DNA of 64,000 nt from Tepidamorphus gemmatus (GTDB lineage Bacteria > Pseudomonadota > Alphaproteobacteria > Rhizobiales > Tepidamorphaceae), in NCBI RefSeq assembly GCF_004346195.1, contig NZ_SMAK01000002.1, positions 1-64,000 on the forward strand, given 5' to 3'. A program made the translations under genes and the position numbers. Numbering within the stretch: position 1 is the first letter of the stretch; each line of letters starts with the position of its first letter. The notes under the pieces were generated by a model. It was not told where the DNA came from, searched no databases, and worked only from the letters and a program-made list of their open reading frames with translations. Below are positions 24,284-31,942 of the stretch, in pieces.

Positions 24284-24357
24284 ACGCCGACCCCGAGGGT
24301 GGGCACTGGCGTGCGGGACAGCGTGATGGCGCGGCGCGCCGGTTCGATGCTGGTCAT
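24280..24357 (-). CDS. 25-aa leader reading frame of the early operon
   Basis: MTSIEPARRAITLSRTPVPT continues to LGVGV; 26 codons including the stop. GGAG lies 7 nt before the ATG, within a hairpin (24359-24379), and the stop overlaps the next start (ATGA). It would be the first gene of the minus-strand replication operon. Its size and coupling suggest a leader peptide or a tiny phage protein; no homologue is recognised. Confidence 0.45.
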   Translation of the reverse strand: MTSIEPARRAITLSRTPVPTLGVGV

Positions 24358-24358
24358 G

Positions 24359-24379
24359 GGAGAGCTCCGGGTGCTCTCC
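24359..24379. promoter_or_regulatory. Hairpin over the early-operon ribosome-binding site
   Basis: Arms GGAGAGC and GCTCTCC with a 7-nt loop lie immediately before the leader start codon on the minus strand. The SD sequence falls in the loop and 3' arm, so folding could limit translation. The remaining 24380-24508 gap separates the divergent early operon and the unknown two-gene cassette and must hold both promoters. Confidence 0.35.
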
Positions 24380-24508
24380 TCACCTACCGTCGGAGCGTTG
24401 CGACTGTCGGATGGCTTCGCGAGAACACTTGGCGAACGAATGCTTGTAAGACAGGGGCTCTGTCGATAGCCTGAAGTTCCCCCGATTCATCCTGGAGCCG
24501 AGTCGCGC

Positions 24509-25699
24509 ATGGCGTCATTCAACCCAAGAAGTTTCACGAGTCCCGACCGGCTCAAGAGCATTTCGCCCAAGCATCTCCTGAAGTTCTTTGCGACTTGGTC
24601 TGGTTATCTCTCCGACCGTGGCTTTGCACTTCCCGCCGAAGCCGATGACAATTTCCCGTATGACGAACTTGCTGCCGTCTTGATGAAGCCGGACGACAAG
24701 GTGCCGCCCGAAATGGTGGATGCCCTATTCTACGTGCATGAAACAGCGACCAAGGAAACGGCCGAGGAACTGATCGAAGCGGCCGAACAGGCCGGATTGA
24801 CAATTGAAAAGGGAGAAGAGCCGTCAGATGCAGACATTGCCCTTCAGATCTGGCTCCAGAAGCCAGACCTTTTGCGTCGGCAGCATGCCGAGACAGTAGC
24901 CTTCACACGGTCCCGCTTCATCTATTTCGCTGGACGCAGCAGCAAGCATCGACCGGCACCGGACCCGAGCGGCGAGCAGACAGGGGCCATGCAGGAACGC
25001 ATGGATGAGTGGTTCGACCGGAAGCGCCGCGGCAAAGGAGCGCGCGTTTTCGCCTTTCCTCGTGGAACGAAGACTTGGTTCATGATCCGCCACGGTGAAC
25101 CGATGCGCCGTGAAGGGCGCCACCAGGACGACGGTGGTTCTGGTATCGCGTACTACAGGCCCCAGAAGCATGACGTCGTCATCTATGACGGCGAGTCCGA
25201 CGAGCTGGCCGTCAATGCAGGCACAAAGGGCGAGACAGAACTCTACTTGCGTACATTCGGGGCCGTTATCTTTGATGACGAGGACTACTTCGACCGATCG
25301 AACCGTTTCACCCTCGAACCCTTGCTTGAGAAGGGTGAGAAATCGCTGGACAACGACACGGTCCCCGAAATCGTCAAGGTGCGCCTGATCGAGATCGAAC
25401 GCTTCTGGGGTGGCAAGGCCAAGGAAAAGGAGGTGCGCAAGGCGAACGACCTCTTCATGGCCTGGGGCGACGATTGGGAGCGGCGCCTTGCTGGCGGTTC
25501 CATCGACCGGGCAGTCTTCAAGGTCAAGTTCGATGGGGACGGCAAGGAGCGGACGGTAGCCATTCTCCCGCCCAGCTTGGCACGCTACGACCGCGACGCT
25601 GACAGCGATCTTATCGACCGCTGGCTCAAGGATCAGGGCTTCTGCCGCCCCAACGCCGGAGATGATGAAGATGACGTCGGCGTTCTGGAGGACGATTGA
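24509..25699 (+). CDS. Unrecognised protein A of a two-gene cassette, 396 aa
   Basis: I do not recognise this family. The start MASFNPRSFTSPDRLKSISP has GGAG 10 nt upstream. Residues 1-100 are helical and acidic (HLLKFFATWSGYLSDRGFAL; TKETAEELIEAAEQAGLTIE). A mixed middle (ARVFAFPRGTKTWFMIRHGE; HDVVIYDGESDELAVNAGTK) reads like a beta-sheet core. The end (LARYDRDADSDLIDRWLKDQ) is helical with a very acidic tail (DDEDDVGVLEDD). No Walker, nuclease or membrane motif was found. Codons are less GC-biased than in the structural genes. It overlaps protein B by 29 nt, so the two are translationally linked. Confidence 0.7.
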   Translation: MASFNPRSFTSPDRLKSISPKHLLKFFATWSGYLSDRGFALPAEADDNFPYDELAAVLMKPDDKVPPEMVDALFYVHETATKETAEELIEAAEQAGLTIEKGEEPSDADIALQIWLQKPDLLRRQHAETVAFTRSRFIYFAGRSSKHRPAPDPSGEQTGAMQERMDEWFDRKRRGKGARVFAFPRGTKTWFMIRHGEPMRREGRHQDDGGSGIAYYRPQKHDVVIYDGESDELAVNAGTKGETELYLRTFGAVIFDDEDYFDRSNRFTLEPLLEKGEKSLDNDTVPEIVKVRLIEIERFWGGKAKEKEVRKANDLFMAWGDDWERRLAGGSIDRAVFKVKFDGDGKERTVAILPPSLARYDRDADSDLIDRWLKDQGFCRPNAGDDEDDVGVLEDD

Positions 25700-26828
25700 G
25701 CGCGTTCCCGGTCATGCGACCGACACGCACGACTGGAAGACCGACCTTACAGATTGCTGGGCCCTGGTCGAACACTACCTCCCTGCAACCTCCAAGTACG
25801 CAGAACGCATCGAATGTCCTTGGCCTGGCGGGGAACATTGCCCGCGCCACGTCGTGCGACATGCCGGGGGCACGGTTCGTGCCATCTGCAGCGATCCGGG
25901 GCGTCTCTGCGAAACGCTCGACATAAATCGCGACGATATCCGTATCCGGGAACTCGACCGCCGCAGGCTTTTCGCGGACATTGCCGAGGCGCTTGGTCTC
26001 GTCACGTCCGCTGGGCTTCCACGCAAGGCGGTCCTCCTGCACATCGGAGATTATGCTATCGCGGCTGGCCGGAGTTTCCCGGTCTTCGGAGCGCTCACGA
26101 GTCCGCGCGCGCCGCTTGGCCGGGCAGACGTCCTCGACCTCGATCGGCGCAAGCTGCCATTCGTCCTGTTGGTGACGTCGCTCGGCGCGATTGACCCGGA
26201 CGTTTCGGCGTTCATTGCGGCCCGGCAAGGGCGTGTTCTGACGTGGGCCGAATGCCTCGACTTCCCGCTCGCACCGCGCAAGGGGTTCGTCGTCACCATG
26301 CCGCTTGTCGATCTCTTCGCCCGCGAGATCGCGGCACTGACTGACGCGGGTGGCGTCGTCCAGGCCCCCGTGATGACTCTGCCGGCGAATGCCCGCTGGG
26401 CCGATCTGCGCTTCGCGTTCCGCGATGAGGCAGTCCTTAATGTCAGCTACCTCGGGCAACCACCGGTCCGCATTGAACCGGACCAGATCGGCATGCGCGA
26501 CGAGCGGAACGGCAAACCGAACCGCCAGTGGCGGCTGCTCCTCGTTTGCGCTGCGCTCGGCGGCGTATTGCCCCGGTCTTTTCCAGTTTCCACCATCAAG
26601 GGGCACCGCCCGACGAGCGATATCGTGCGCATTCTAGGGCAGTTTCAGCGCGGTTACGAAAAACAGCGTCAGCTTCTCGCCGCCGCACTGCGCGGTCGGT
26701 TCGGGATTGACGAAGACCCATTCTCAGACGCTGACGATTGTTTCGAGGCACGGTTCTTGGTTGATGCAAGCAGTCTGAAGCAAGGCCGATCTGACCAGCG
26801 CGAACGAAAATTCGCCGACGGCGACTGA
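25671..26828 (+). CDS. Unrecognised protein B of a two-gene cassette, 385 aa
   Basis: I do not recognise this family. ATG 25671 is preferred (GGAG 9 nt upstream); ATGs at 25662 and 25665 are also in frame. The N-terminal third has a Cys/His set (ECPWPGGEHCPRHVVRHAGG, then CSDPGRLC) that could bind zinc. The middle is alpha/beta (KAVLLHIGDYAIAAGRSFPV; LPFVLLVTSLGAIDPDVSAF). The C-terminal part (STIKGHRPTSDIVRILGQFQ, then KQRQLLAAALRGRFGI) looks like a winged helix or helical end. It closes with a strong terminator. Paired with A it forms a self-contained unit, likely a moron or defence module (inference from layout only). Confidence 0.7.
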   Translation: MTSAFWRTIERVPGHATDTHDWKTDLTDCWALVEHYLPATSKYAERIECPWPGGEHCPRHVVRHAGGTVRAICSDPGRLCETLDINRDDIRIRELDRRRLFADIAEALGLVTSAGLPRKAVLLHIGDYAIAAGRSFPVFGALTSPRAPLGRADVLDLDRRKLPFVLLVTSLGAIDPDVSAFIAARQGRVLTWAECLDFPLAPRKGFVVTMPLVDLFAREIAALTDAGGVVQAPVMTLPANARWADLRFAFRDEAVLNVSYLGQPPVRIEPDQIGMRDERNGKPNRQWRLLLVCAALGGVLPRSFPVSTIKGHRPTSDIVRILGQFQRGYEKQRQLLAAALRGRFGIDEDPFSDADDCFEARFLVDASSLKQGRSDQRERKFADGD

Positions 26829-26857
26829 CCCTTTCAGAACTTTTTTCTCCTCATCCA

Positions 26858-26890
26858 ACCCCATGAAACCATTTGGTTTCGTGGGGTTTT
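26858..26890 (+). terminator. Rho-independent terminator of the two-gene cassette
   Basis: Stem CCCCATGAAACC / GGTTTCGTGGGG (12 pairs, one G-T) with an ATTT loop, followed by TTTT. It ends 62 nt after the stop of protein B and isolates the cassette from the downstream sigma-factor gene. Confidence 0.85.
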
Positions 26891-26990
26891 CGTTCGCCGA
26901 TCATGCTGATTCCGAGGCCCTCCAACGAATTTTCGCCGGTCCCGGTCACTCGGGCCGCGTGCCCGTCCACCTGGACGAAGGCGAAACTTC

Positions 26991-27602
26991 ATGAAGCGTT
27001 TCCACCCCATTTGCGACGCGCGCTCGCGCGTCTCCCGCAACATCACCATCCGGGCCGAGCGGCTGGCGCGGTCGGGTTCGGTCCCCTGCATGGACGCCGA
27101 GGATATCAAGCAGGACCTGCGTCTGCACCTTTATCGCAGGGATGCCAAGTTCGACCCCTCGCGCGGTCGGTACGACACCTTCGCAGACCGCGTTCTGGCG
27201 AACCGGATCGCCACGCTGGCCGCGCCGAGCGAACGCCTGCGGGCTGAACTGGCGTGGGTCGACTTCGACACCCCGTCCGAGGGTCGCGGCGATGAAGAGA
27301 CGCTGCCGCTCGCGGAGACCCTGCCTGACAGTGTGGCGCTGCACGCCGCCGTCGCGCGTGCACCGGACGAGGCCTTCGGGCTGGTTCGCGATGTCCGGCG
27401 CCTTCTCGCAGGGCTGACACCGACCTGCAGGGATGTTGCGCTGGCGCTGATCGACATGTCGCCGACGGAAGCGGCGGAAGCCCTCGGGATCCATCGAAGC
27501 ACCGTCTACGCCCGGCTCGGCACGATCCGGCAAGCCGCCGAGGCCCTTGATCTCGCGGCATATCTCGGCGCCGCCCCGACAGTTTCGGAGTCCCGCCGGT
27601 AG
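26991..27602 (+). CDS. Phage RNA polymerase sigma-70-family factor
   Basis: A 203-residue protein. Region 2-like sequence (MDAEDIKQDLRLHLYRRDAK; FDPSRGRYDTFADRVLANRI) is the form typical of sigma-like proteins, in which the polymerase-binding helix is followed by a YDTFA segment. A variable linker leads to a region 4 HTH (SPTEAAEALGIHRSTVYARL). It probably redirects host polymerase to phage promoters. It is the first gene of a plus-strand group after the terminator. The 5' start ATGAAGCG is close to an upstream GGACGAAGG. Confidence 0.8.
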   Translation: MKRFHPICDARSRVSRNITIRAERLARSGSVPCMDAEDIKQDLRLHLYRRDAKFDPSRGRYDTFADRVLANRIATLAAPSERLRAELAWVDFDTPSEGRGDEETLPLAETLPDSVALHAAVARAPDEAFGLVRDVRRLLAGLTPTCRDVALALIDMSPTEAAEALGIHRSTVYARLGTIRQAAEALDLAAYLGAAPTVSESRR

Positions 27603-27778
27603 GTGACAACAGGATCGGCGATGACTCGGTCCGCCAGTTTCATGCCGGGCCCTCGGAGGAATGCAACGCCCCCACGCGGGGAAACACTCCGACCGCAAGC
27701 TCCAGGGCGGCGTCAGGCCCGGCAGCAGTCTTCCCGACGATCCCTGGACACCAACCGACGACAACACGGAGCACACCC

Positions 27779-28072
27779 ATGTTCACGACATCCCCCCTGA
27801 AACGCCTGCGCCAGTCGAGCTGGATGGAGGCGATCCCCGACACGATCGATGTGCCGGCCCTGTCCGACAGGCCGAACCGCGCGGTGCCGATCGAGCGCGC
27901 CACCGTGGACGACATCGAGTTCGCGCTTGTCGCCCTGGCGCGGCAGCAATCCGAGCTCTACCGGCTGGCCGGCGCGCTCGGCGACGTGCTGAAGATGGCG
28001 CGCCGTCAGGGCGCCTGTGGCGCGGACATCGCCATTTCGGCCGCTGTGCGGGATCTGGAGGGCGGCAAGTGA
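27779..28072 (+). CDS. Hypothetical phage protein, 97 aa
   Basis: MFTTSPLKRLRQSSWMEAIP; the second half is helical (VDDIEFALVALARQQSELYR; LAGALGDVLKMARRQG) and ends acidic. The SD sequence CGGAG precedes the start. The gap of 176 nt to the sigma gene contains no convincing gene. Its stop overlaps the Sak4-like GTG start, which suggests a recombination-related role, but no domain is recognised. Confidence 0.65.
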   Translation: MFTTSPLKRLRQSSWMEAIPDTIDVPALSDRPNRAVPIERATVDDIEFALVALARQQSELYRLAGALGDVLKMARRQGACGADIAISAAVRDLEGGK

Positions 28073-28965
28073 GCGCCCCCTTCGGCAGCGGGCCGCTCCG
28101 CATCATCACGGCCGACGAACGCCTGCGCGAGGCGCGCGGCATCAAGGGGGTGCTCACGGGCACCTCCGGCATCGGCAAGACCACGCAGCTGCTGACCCTC
28201 GATCCGCAGCGAACGCTGTTTCTGAACCTCGAGGCGGGCGAGTTGGCCGTTCAGGGCTGGCCCGGCGACGAGATCCGCATCCGCGACTGGGATGTCGCCC
28301 GCGATCTCGCCGCCTGGATCGGCGGCGCCAACCCGGCCATGCGGGACGACCAGTCCTACGGGCTCGGGCACTTCGCGCGGGTCTGCGCGTCGTTCGGACC
28401 GGCAAGCCAGCTGGACAAGTACGACACGGTCTTCGTCGACAGCATCTCGGTTGCCTCCCGCATCTGTCTGCAGTGGTGCAAGGGCCAGCCGCAGGCGCAG
28501 TCCGACCGCACCGGAAAGGCGGACCTGCGCGCAACCTACGGATTGCTCGGCCAGGAGATGATCGGCTGGCTGACGCACCTGCAGCACACGCCCGCCAAGA
28601 ACATCTGGCTTGTCGGCCTCCTCGACAGGAAGCTGGACGACTTCGGCAAGCCCTACTTCTCGATGCAGATCGAAGGGTCCAAGACCGGACTGGAGCTCCC
28701 CGGAATCGTTGATGAAGTCATCACACTGACCGAGCTGCGCCCTGAGAAGGGCGAGCCGTTCCGTGCCTTCGTCTGCACCACGATCAACGACTTCGGCCTG
28801 CCTGCGAAGGATCGCAACGGGCGGTTGTCGATGATCGAGCCCGCCCATCTCGGGCGGCTCATGGCGAAGATCCGGGGACCGCGCCCCGATGGCGCTGCGC
28901 GCCTGAACTTCGATCTGCCCGCGGGCGTCATCGCGCCCAATTCCCCGACGACGAAAGGAGTATGA
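28069..28965 (+). CDS. RecA-like ATPase, Sak4-type single-strand annealing protein
   Basis: A 298-residue protein from GTG 28069 (GGAGG 7 nt upstream). Walker A is TGTSGIGKTTQ near residue 30. A Walker B-like segment DTVFVDSISVASRI follows near residue 120. The short RecA core with LEAGELAVQGWPGDEI matches phage Sak4/UvsX-like ATPases. It lies directly before an SSB-like gene, the usual Sak4 partner. Together they would pair single-stranded phage DNA during recombination. Confidence 0.78.
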   Translation: MSAPFGSGPLRIITADERLREARGIKGVLTGTSGIGKTTQLLTLDPQRTLFLNLEAGELAVQGWPGDEIRIRDWDVARDLAAWIGGANPAMRDDQSYGLGHFARVCASFGPASQLDKYDTVFVDSISVASRICLQWCKGQPQAQSDRTGKADLRATYGLLGQEMIGWLTHLQHTPAKNIWLVGLLDRKLDDFGKPYFSMQIEGSKTGLELPGIVDEVITLTELRPEKGEPFRAFVCTTINDFGLPAKDRNGRLSMIEPAHLGRLMAKIRGPRPDGAARLNFDLPAGVIAPNSPTTKGV

Positions 28966-28967
28966 CC

Positions 28968-29597
28968 ATGGCGAGCGACATGGATTTCAACGGCGCGGAC
29001 ACGCAGGACGCAGCCCTCGACCTCATTCCCGCCAACACGCTGGCGAAGGTCCGCCTGACCATCCGCCCCGGTGGAGCAGGCCCCGAAGGCTGGCTGACCC
29101 AGAGCAAGACCAGCACCGCCCTTTACCTCAACACTGAGGCGGTCGTTATGGAGGGGCCCTTCGCGCGGCGTCGCATCTACACGCGCATCGGCTTCCGCGG
29201 GAAGGCGGCAGGCGGGCCGGGCGACGATACCTACGGCAACCGTGGGCGGGCCATGATCCGCGGCATCCTCGAATCCGCGCGCGGCGTGCGCGCCGACGAC
29301 CAGTTGAACGCCGCCCGCGCCGCGCGGACGATCCGCAGCCTCGGCGAGTTGAGCGGGCTGGAGTTCGTGGCGCGCATCGGCATCGAACGCGACAAGGACA
29401 AGCCCGAGGACACCGGGCGCAACGTTATCAAGGCCGCACTCGGTGCTGAACACGCTGAATATGCGCGTCTGATGGGTGGTGTGCCCCAACTGCCGCAGCA
29501 AAGTCAGTTCATCGCGGCGTCGACCCAGTTCGGGACGGGTAGCGTGGCGCAGTCGGGCACCCCCTCGTCCGGCAACGCGCCCTTCTGGGCGCGCTGA
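28968..29597 (+). CDS. Phage single-stranded DNA-binding protein-like
   Basis: A 209-residue protein. AAAGGAG lies 1 nt before ATG 28962 and 7 nt before ATG 28968, so the second ATG is preferred (MASDMDFNGADTQDAALDLI). Beta-rich body (LAKVRLTIRPGGAGPEGWLT; FARRRIYTRIGFRG). A flexible Gly/Ser/Gln-rich tail ends NAPFWAR. Beta-barrel core plus disordered tail and its position behind a Sak4-like ATPase point to an SSB analogue; direct family assignment is less sure. Confidence 0.65.
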   Translation: MASDMDFNGADTQDAALDLIPANTLAKVRLTIRPGGAGPEGWLTQSKTSTALYLNTEAVVMEGPFARRRIYTRIGFRGKAAGGPGDDTYGNRGRAMIRGILESARGVRADDQLNAARAARTIRSLGELSGLEFVARIGIERDKDKPEDTGRNVIKAALGAEHAEYARLMGGVPQLPQQSQFIAASTQFGTGSVAQSGTPSSGNAPFWAR

Positions 29598-29610
29598 GGG
29601 GGACGCCGCC

Positions 29611-31293
29611 ATGATCCCTCGCGACTATCAGAGGGCGGCGGTCGACGCTGCCCGCGACCGCACCGCCGTCCATGGCAACACCATGCTTGTGCTGCCCACC
29701 GGGGCGGGAAAGACGGCGATCACCGGTTTCTACATCGGCGAGGAACTGGAGAACCGCAGACACGACCGCGTCCTGGTCCTGCAGCACACCGACGAGTTGA
29801 TCGACCAGAACCGGAACACCATCGGCACTGTCACCGGACTGGCCACCTCGGTGGTCAAGGCCGAGCAGGACGACTGGGGCGGCCGCATCGTCTTCGGCAG
29901 CGTCCAGACCCTGGCGCGCGCCAACCGGCGCGAGCGGATGGCGCCGGTCTCGCATCTCGTCATCGACGAATGTCAACGCTCCGCGGCGCAAAGCTATCAG
30001 TCCATCATCGACGAGGCCCGGGCGCTCAATCCGGAGATCAAGCTGCTCGGGCTCTCGGCCACGCCGGGTCGCGGCGATGGCCGCAGCCTGCGCCGCACCT
30101 TCAGCAATGTCGGCTATCATCTGAAGATCGGTACACTGATCGGTCGCGGTCTCCTGGTGCCACCGCGCACCTATACCATCGATCTCGGCGTCGAGGACGA
30201 ACTGGCCGGGCTGGAGGCAACTGCGGGCGAATTCGACATGCGCGCCGCCGACAAGGTGCTGAACCGCTCGGTATTGAACGAGGCCGTCGTCGAACACTGG
30301 CAGGCAAAGGCGGCGGACCGGCGCACCATCTTCTTCTGCGCGACGGTCGACCATGCCGATGCGGTGGCCGAGGCCTTCCGTAAAGCTGGAGTGACGGCCG
30401 AGACGATCTCGGGCGAGATGCCATCGCGGACGCGCGCCGACCTCATCGCCCGGTTCGACCGGGGCGAGGTGCAGGTGCTGACGAACTGCATGGTCCTGAC
30501 CGAAGGGTTCGACAGCCAGCCCGTCGGCTGCATCGGCATCCTGCGCCCCATGCTGCACAAGGGCACCTTCATCCAGGCAGTCGGTCGCGGCCTGCGGCGG
30601 GTCGATCCCGCGCGTTTTCCCGGCATTGTGAAAACCGACTGCGTCGTGCTCGACTTCGCGGGCGCGGCGCTCCGGCACGTGTCGCTCGAACAGGAAATCA
30701 GCCTCGACGAGGACGATCCTGAGCCCGGCCAGGCACCGTGGAAACTGTGCCCGACCTGTGAGGCCGAATTGCCGCTTGGCGCATCGGTCTGTGATTTCTG
30801 CGGTCACGTCTTCACGCGGGAACGTGCAGAGGCTCGACTGCTGACCGCCTTCGACATGATGGAGATCGACCTGCTGGAACGGTCCCCGTTCGCTTGGGTA
30901 GCGCTGCATGGCGACGGCCAGGCGATGATGGCGAGCGGGTTCAATGGCTGGGCCGGGGTGTTCCATGATGGCGCGCTCTGGCACGCGCTCGGGCAGCCGA
31001 AAGGCAGGGCGATCCGGCCGCTCGCCATCGGCACCCGGGTGGAGGCGCTCGCAGCAGCAGACGATTTCCTGCGCGCCACCGAGACGGGGACCGCCTCGAT
31101 CAAGAGCCGTCGCTGGCTGAACGACCCGGCGACAATGAAACAGATGGACCTGCTGCAGCGCGCGGGGCACAAGGCCAACGGGCTGGATTTCAGCCTGTCG
31201 AAATACGCCGCCAACTGCCATCTGAACTTCCTCTGGAACCGCGGTGCGATCATCGCCGCCGTTCTTGGCCGGGTGGAGCGGTCGGCCGCATGA
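29611..31293 (+). CDS. Superfamily 2 DEAD/DEAH-type helicase with zinc ribbon
   Basis: A 560-residue protein from ATG 29611, MIPRDYQRAAVDAARDRTAV. It has motif I LPTGAGKTA, motif II IDECQRS, motif III LSATPGR and motif VI-like IQAVGRGLRRVD. A four-Cys zinc ribbon (CPTCEAELPLGASVCDFCG) follows the helicase core. Phage helicases of this type aid replication restart or recombination. The stop overlaps the 67-aa gene by 4 nt. Nothing in it looks truncated. Confidence 0.88.
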   Translation: MIPRDYQRAAVDAARDRTAVHGNTMLVLPTGAGKTAITGFYIGEELENRRHDRVLVLQHTDELIDQNRNTIGTVTGLATSVVKAEQDDWGGRIVFGSVQTLARANRRERMAPVSHLVIDECQRSAAQSYQSIIDEARALNPEIKLLGLSATPGRGDGRSLRRTFSNVGYHLKIGTLIGRGLLVPPRTYTIDLGVEDELAGLEATAGEFDMRAADKVLNRSVLNEAVVEHWQAKAADRRTIFFCATVDHADAVAEAFRKAGVTAETISGEMPSRTRADLIARFDRGEVQVLTNCMVLTEGFDSQPVGCIGILRPMLHKGTFIQAVGRGLRRVDPARFPGIVKTDCVVLDFAGAALRHVSLEQEISLDEDDPEPGQAPWKLCPTCEAELPLGASVCDFCGHVFTRERAEARLLTAFDMMEIDLLERSPFAWVALHGDGQAMMASGFNGWAGVFHDGALWHALGQPKGRAIRPLAIGTRVEALAAADDFLRATETGTASIKSRRWLNDPATMKQMDLLQRAGHKANGLDFSLSKYAANCHLNFLWNRGAIIAAVLGRVERSAA

Positions 31294-31493
31294 AACGCCC
31301 GAACCCGCTCGCTCCCGACCAGATGACTCCCGCCGAGCGCCGCACTGAGTTGTGCGGCCTGCTGGCCCTCGGGCTGGTTCGGTTGCGGATGCGGGATGGG
31401 AGCGAAGTATCTGACGATACTGGAGAACGTTGCCTACACTATCCGCCCGACCAATGCCGTCATGCAACTCCAACTCACCGGAGAAATGCATGA
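31290..31493 (+). CDS. Hypothetical phage protein, 67 aa
   Basis: MKRPNPLAPDQMTPAERRTE, followed by the short helix LCGLLALGLVRLRMRDGSEV. ATGA overlap with the helicase gene, and its end overlaps the DUF2924 start by 4 nt. The MTPAERRxELCxLLALGLxRL start is shared with small proteins that accompany DUF2924 and recombinase cassettes in alphaproteobacteria. No function known. Confidence 0.65.
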   Translation: MKRPNPLAPDQMTPAERRTELCGLLALGLVRLRMRDGSEVSDDTGERCLHYPPDQCRHATPTHRRNA

Positions 31494-31942
31494 ACAAGCC
31501 CGATCCCATCCCCGCGCGCTTGGCCGCGCTCAAGACCACGCCGACGCCCGACCTGAAGAAACAGTGGAGAGACCTGTTCGACAGCGAGCCGCCACCGTTC
31601 AACCGCCGCTATCTCGAAAGCCGCATCGCTTATCGCATCCAGGAACTCGCCTATGGCGGGCTGAAGCCGGAGACGATCCGGCGCCTTGAGCGGCTGGGCG
31701 AGGAACTCGACGGCGGCGACCGGAAGAAGAGCCGGATCCGCGCCGACGCCATGCCCATAGTCGGCACCCGGCTTATCCGCGAGTGGCAGGGCGTCGAGTA
31801 CGTCGTGACCGTCACCGCAGATGGTTTCGAATGGCAGGGGCGGCCCTACAAGTCGCTGTCGGCCATCGCCCGCGCCATAACCGGCACGCGTTGGAACGGG
31901 TGGACCTTCTTCGGGCTGAAGAACCACAGGGGGCGGACATGA
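31490..31942 (+). CDS. DUF2924 protein of the recombinase cassette
   Basis: A 150-residue protein from ATG 31490, MNKPDPIPARLAALKTTPTP. Conserved blocks LFDSEPPPFNRRYLESRIAY, RIQELAYGGL and GFEWQGRPYKSLSAIARAIT-GTRWNG are diagnostic of DUF2924. Family members lie directly before large serine recombinases; an accessory directionality role has been suggested by context only. GGAG lies 6 nt upstream and its stop overlaps the recombinase start. Confidence 0.88.
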   Translation: MNKPDPIPARLAALKTTPTPDLKKQWRDLFDSEPPPFNRRYLESRIAYRIQELAYGGLKPETIRRLERLGEELDGGDRKKSRIRADAMPIVGTRLIREWQGVEYVVTVTADGFEWQGRPYKSLSAIARAITGTRWNGWTFFGLKNHRGRT

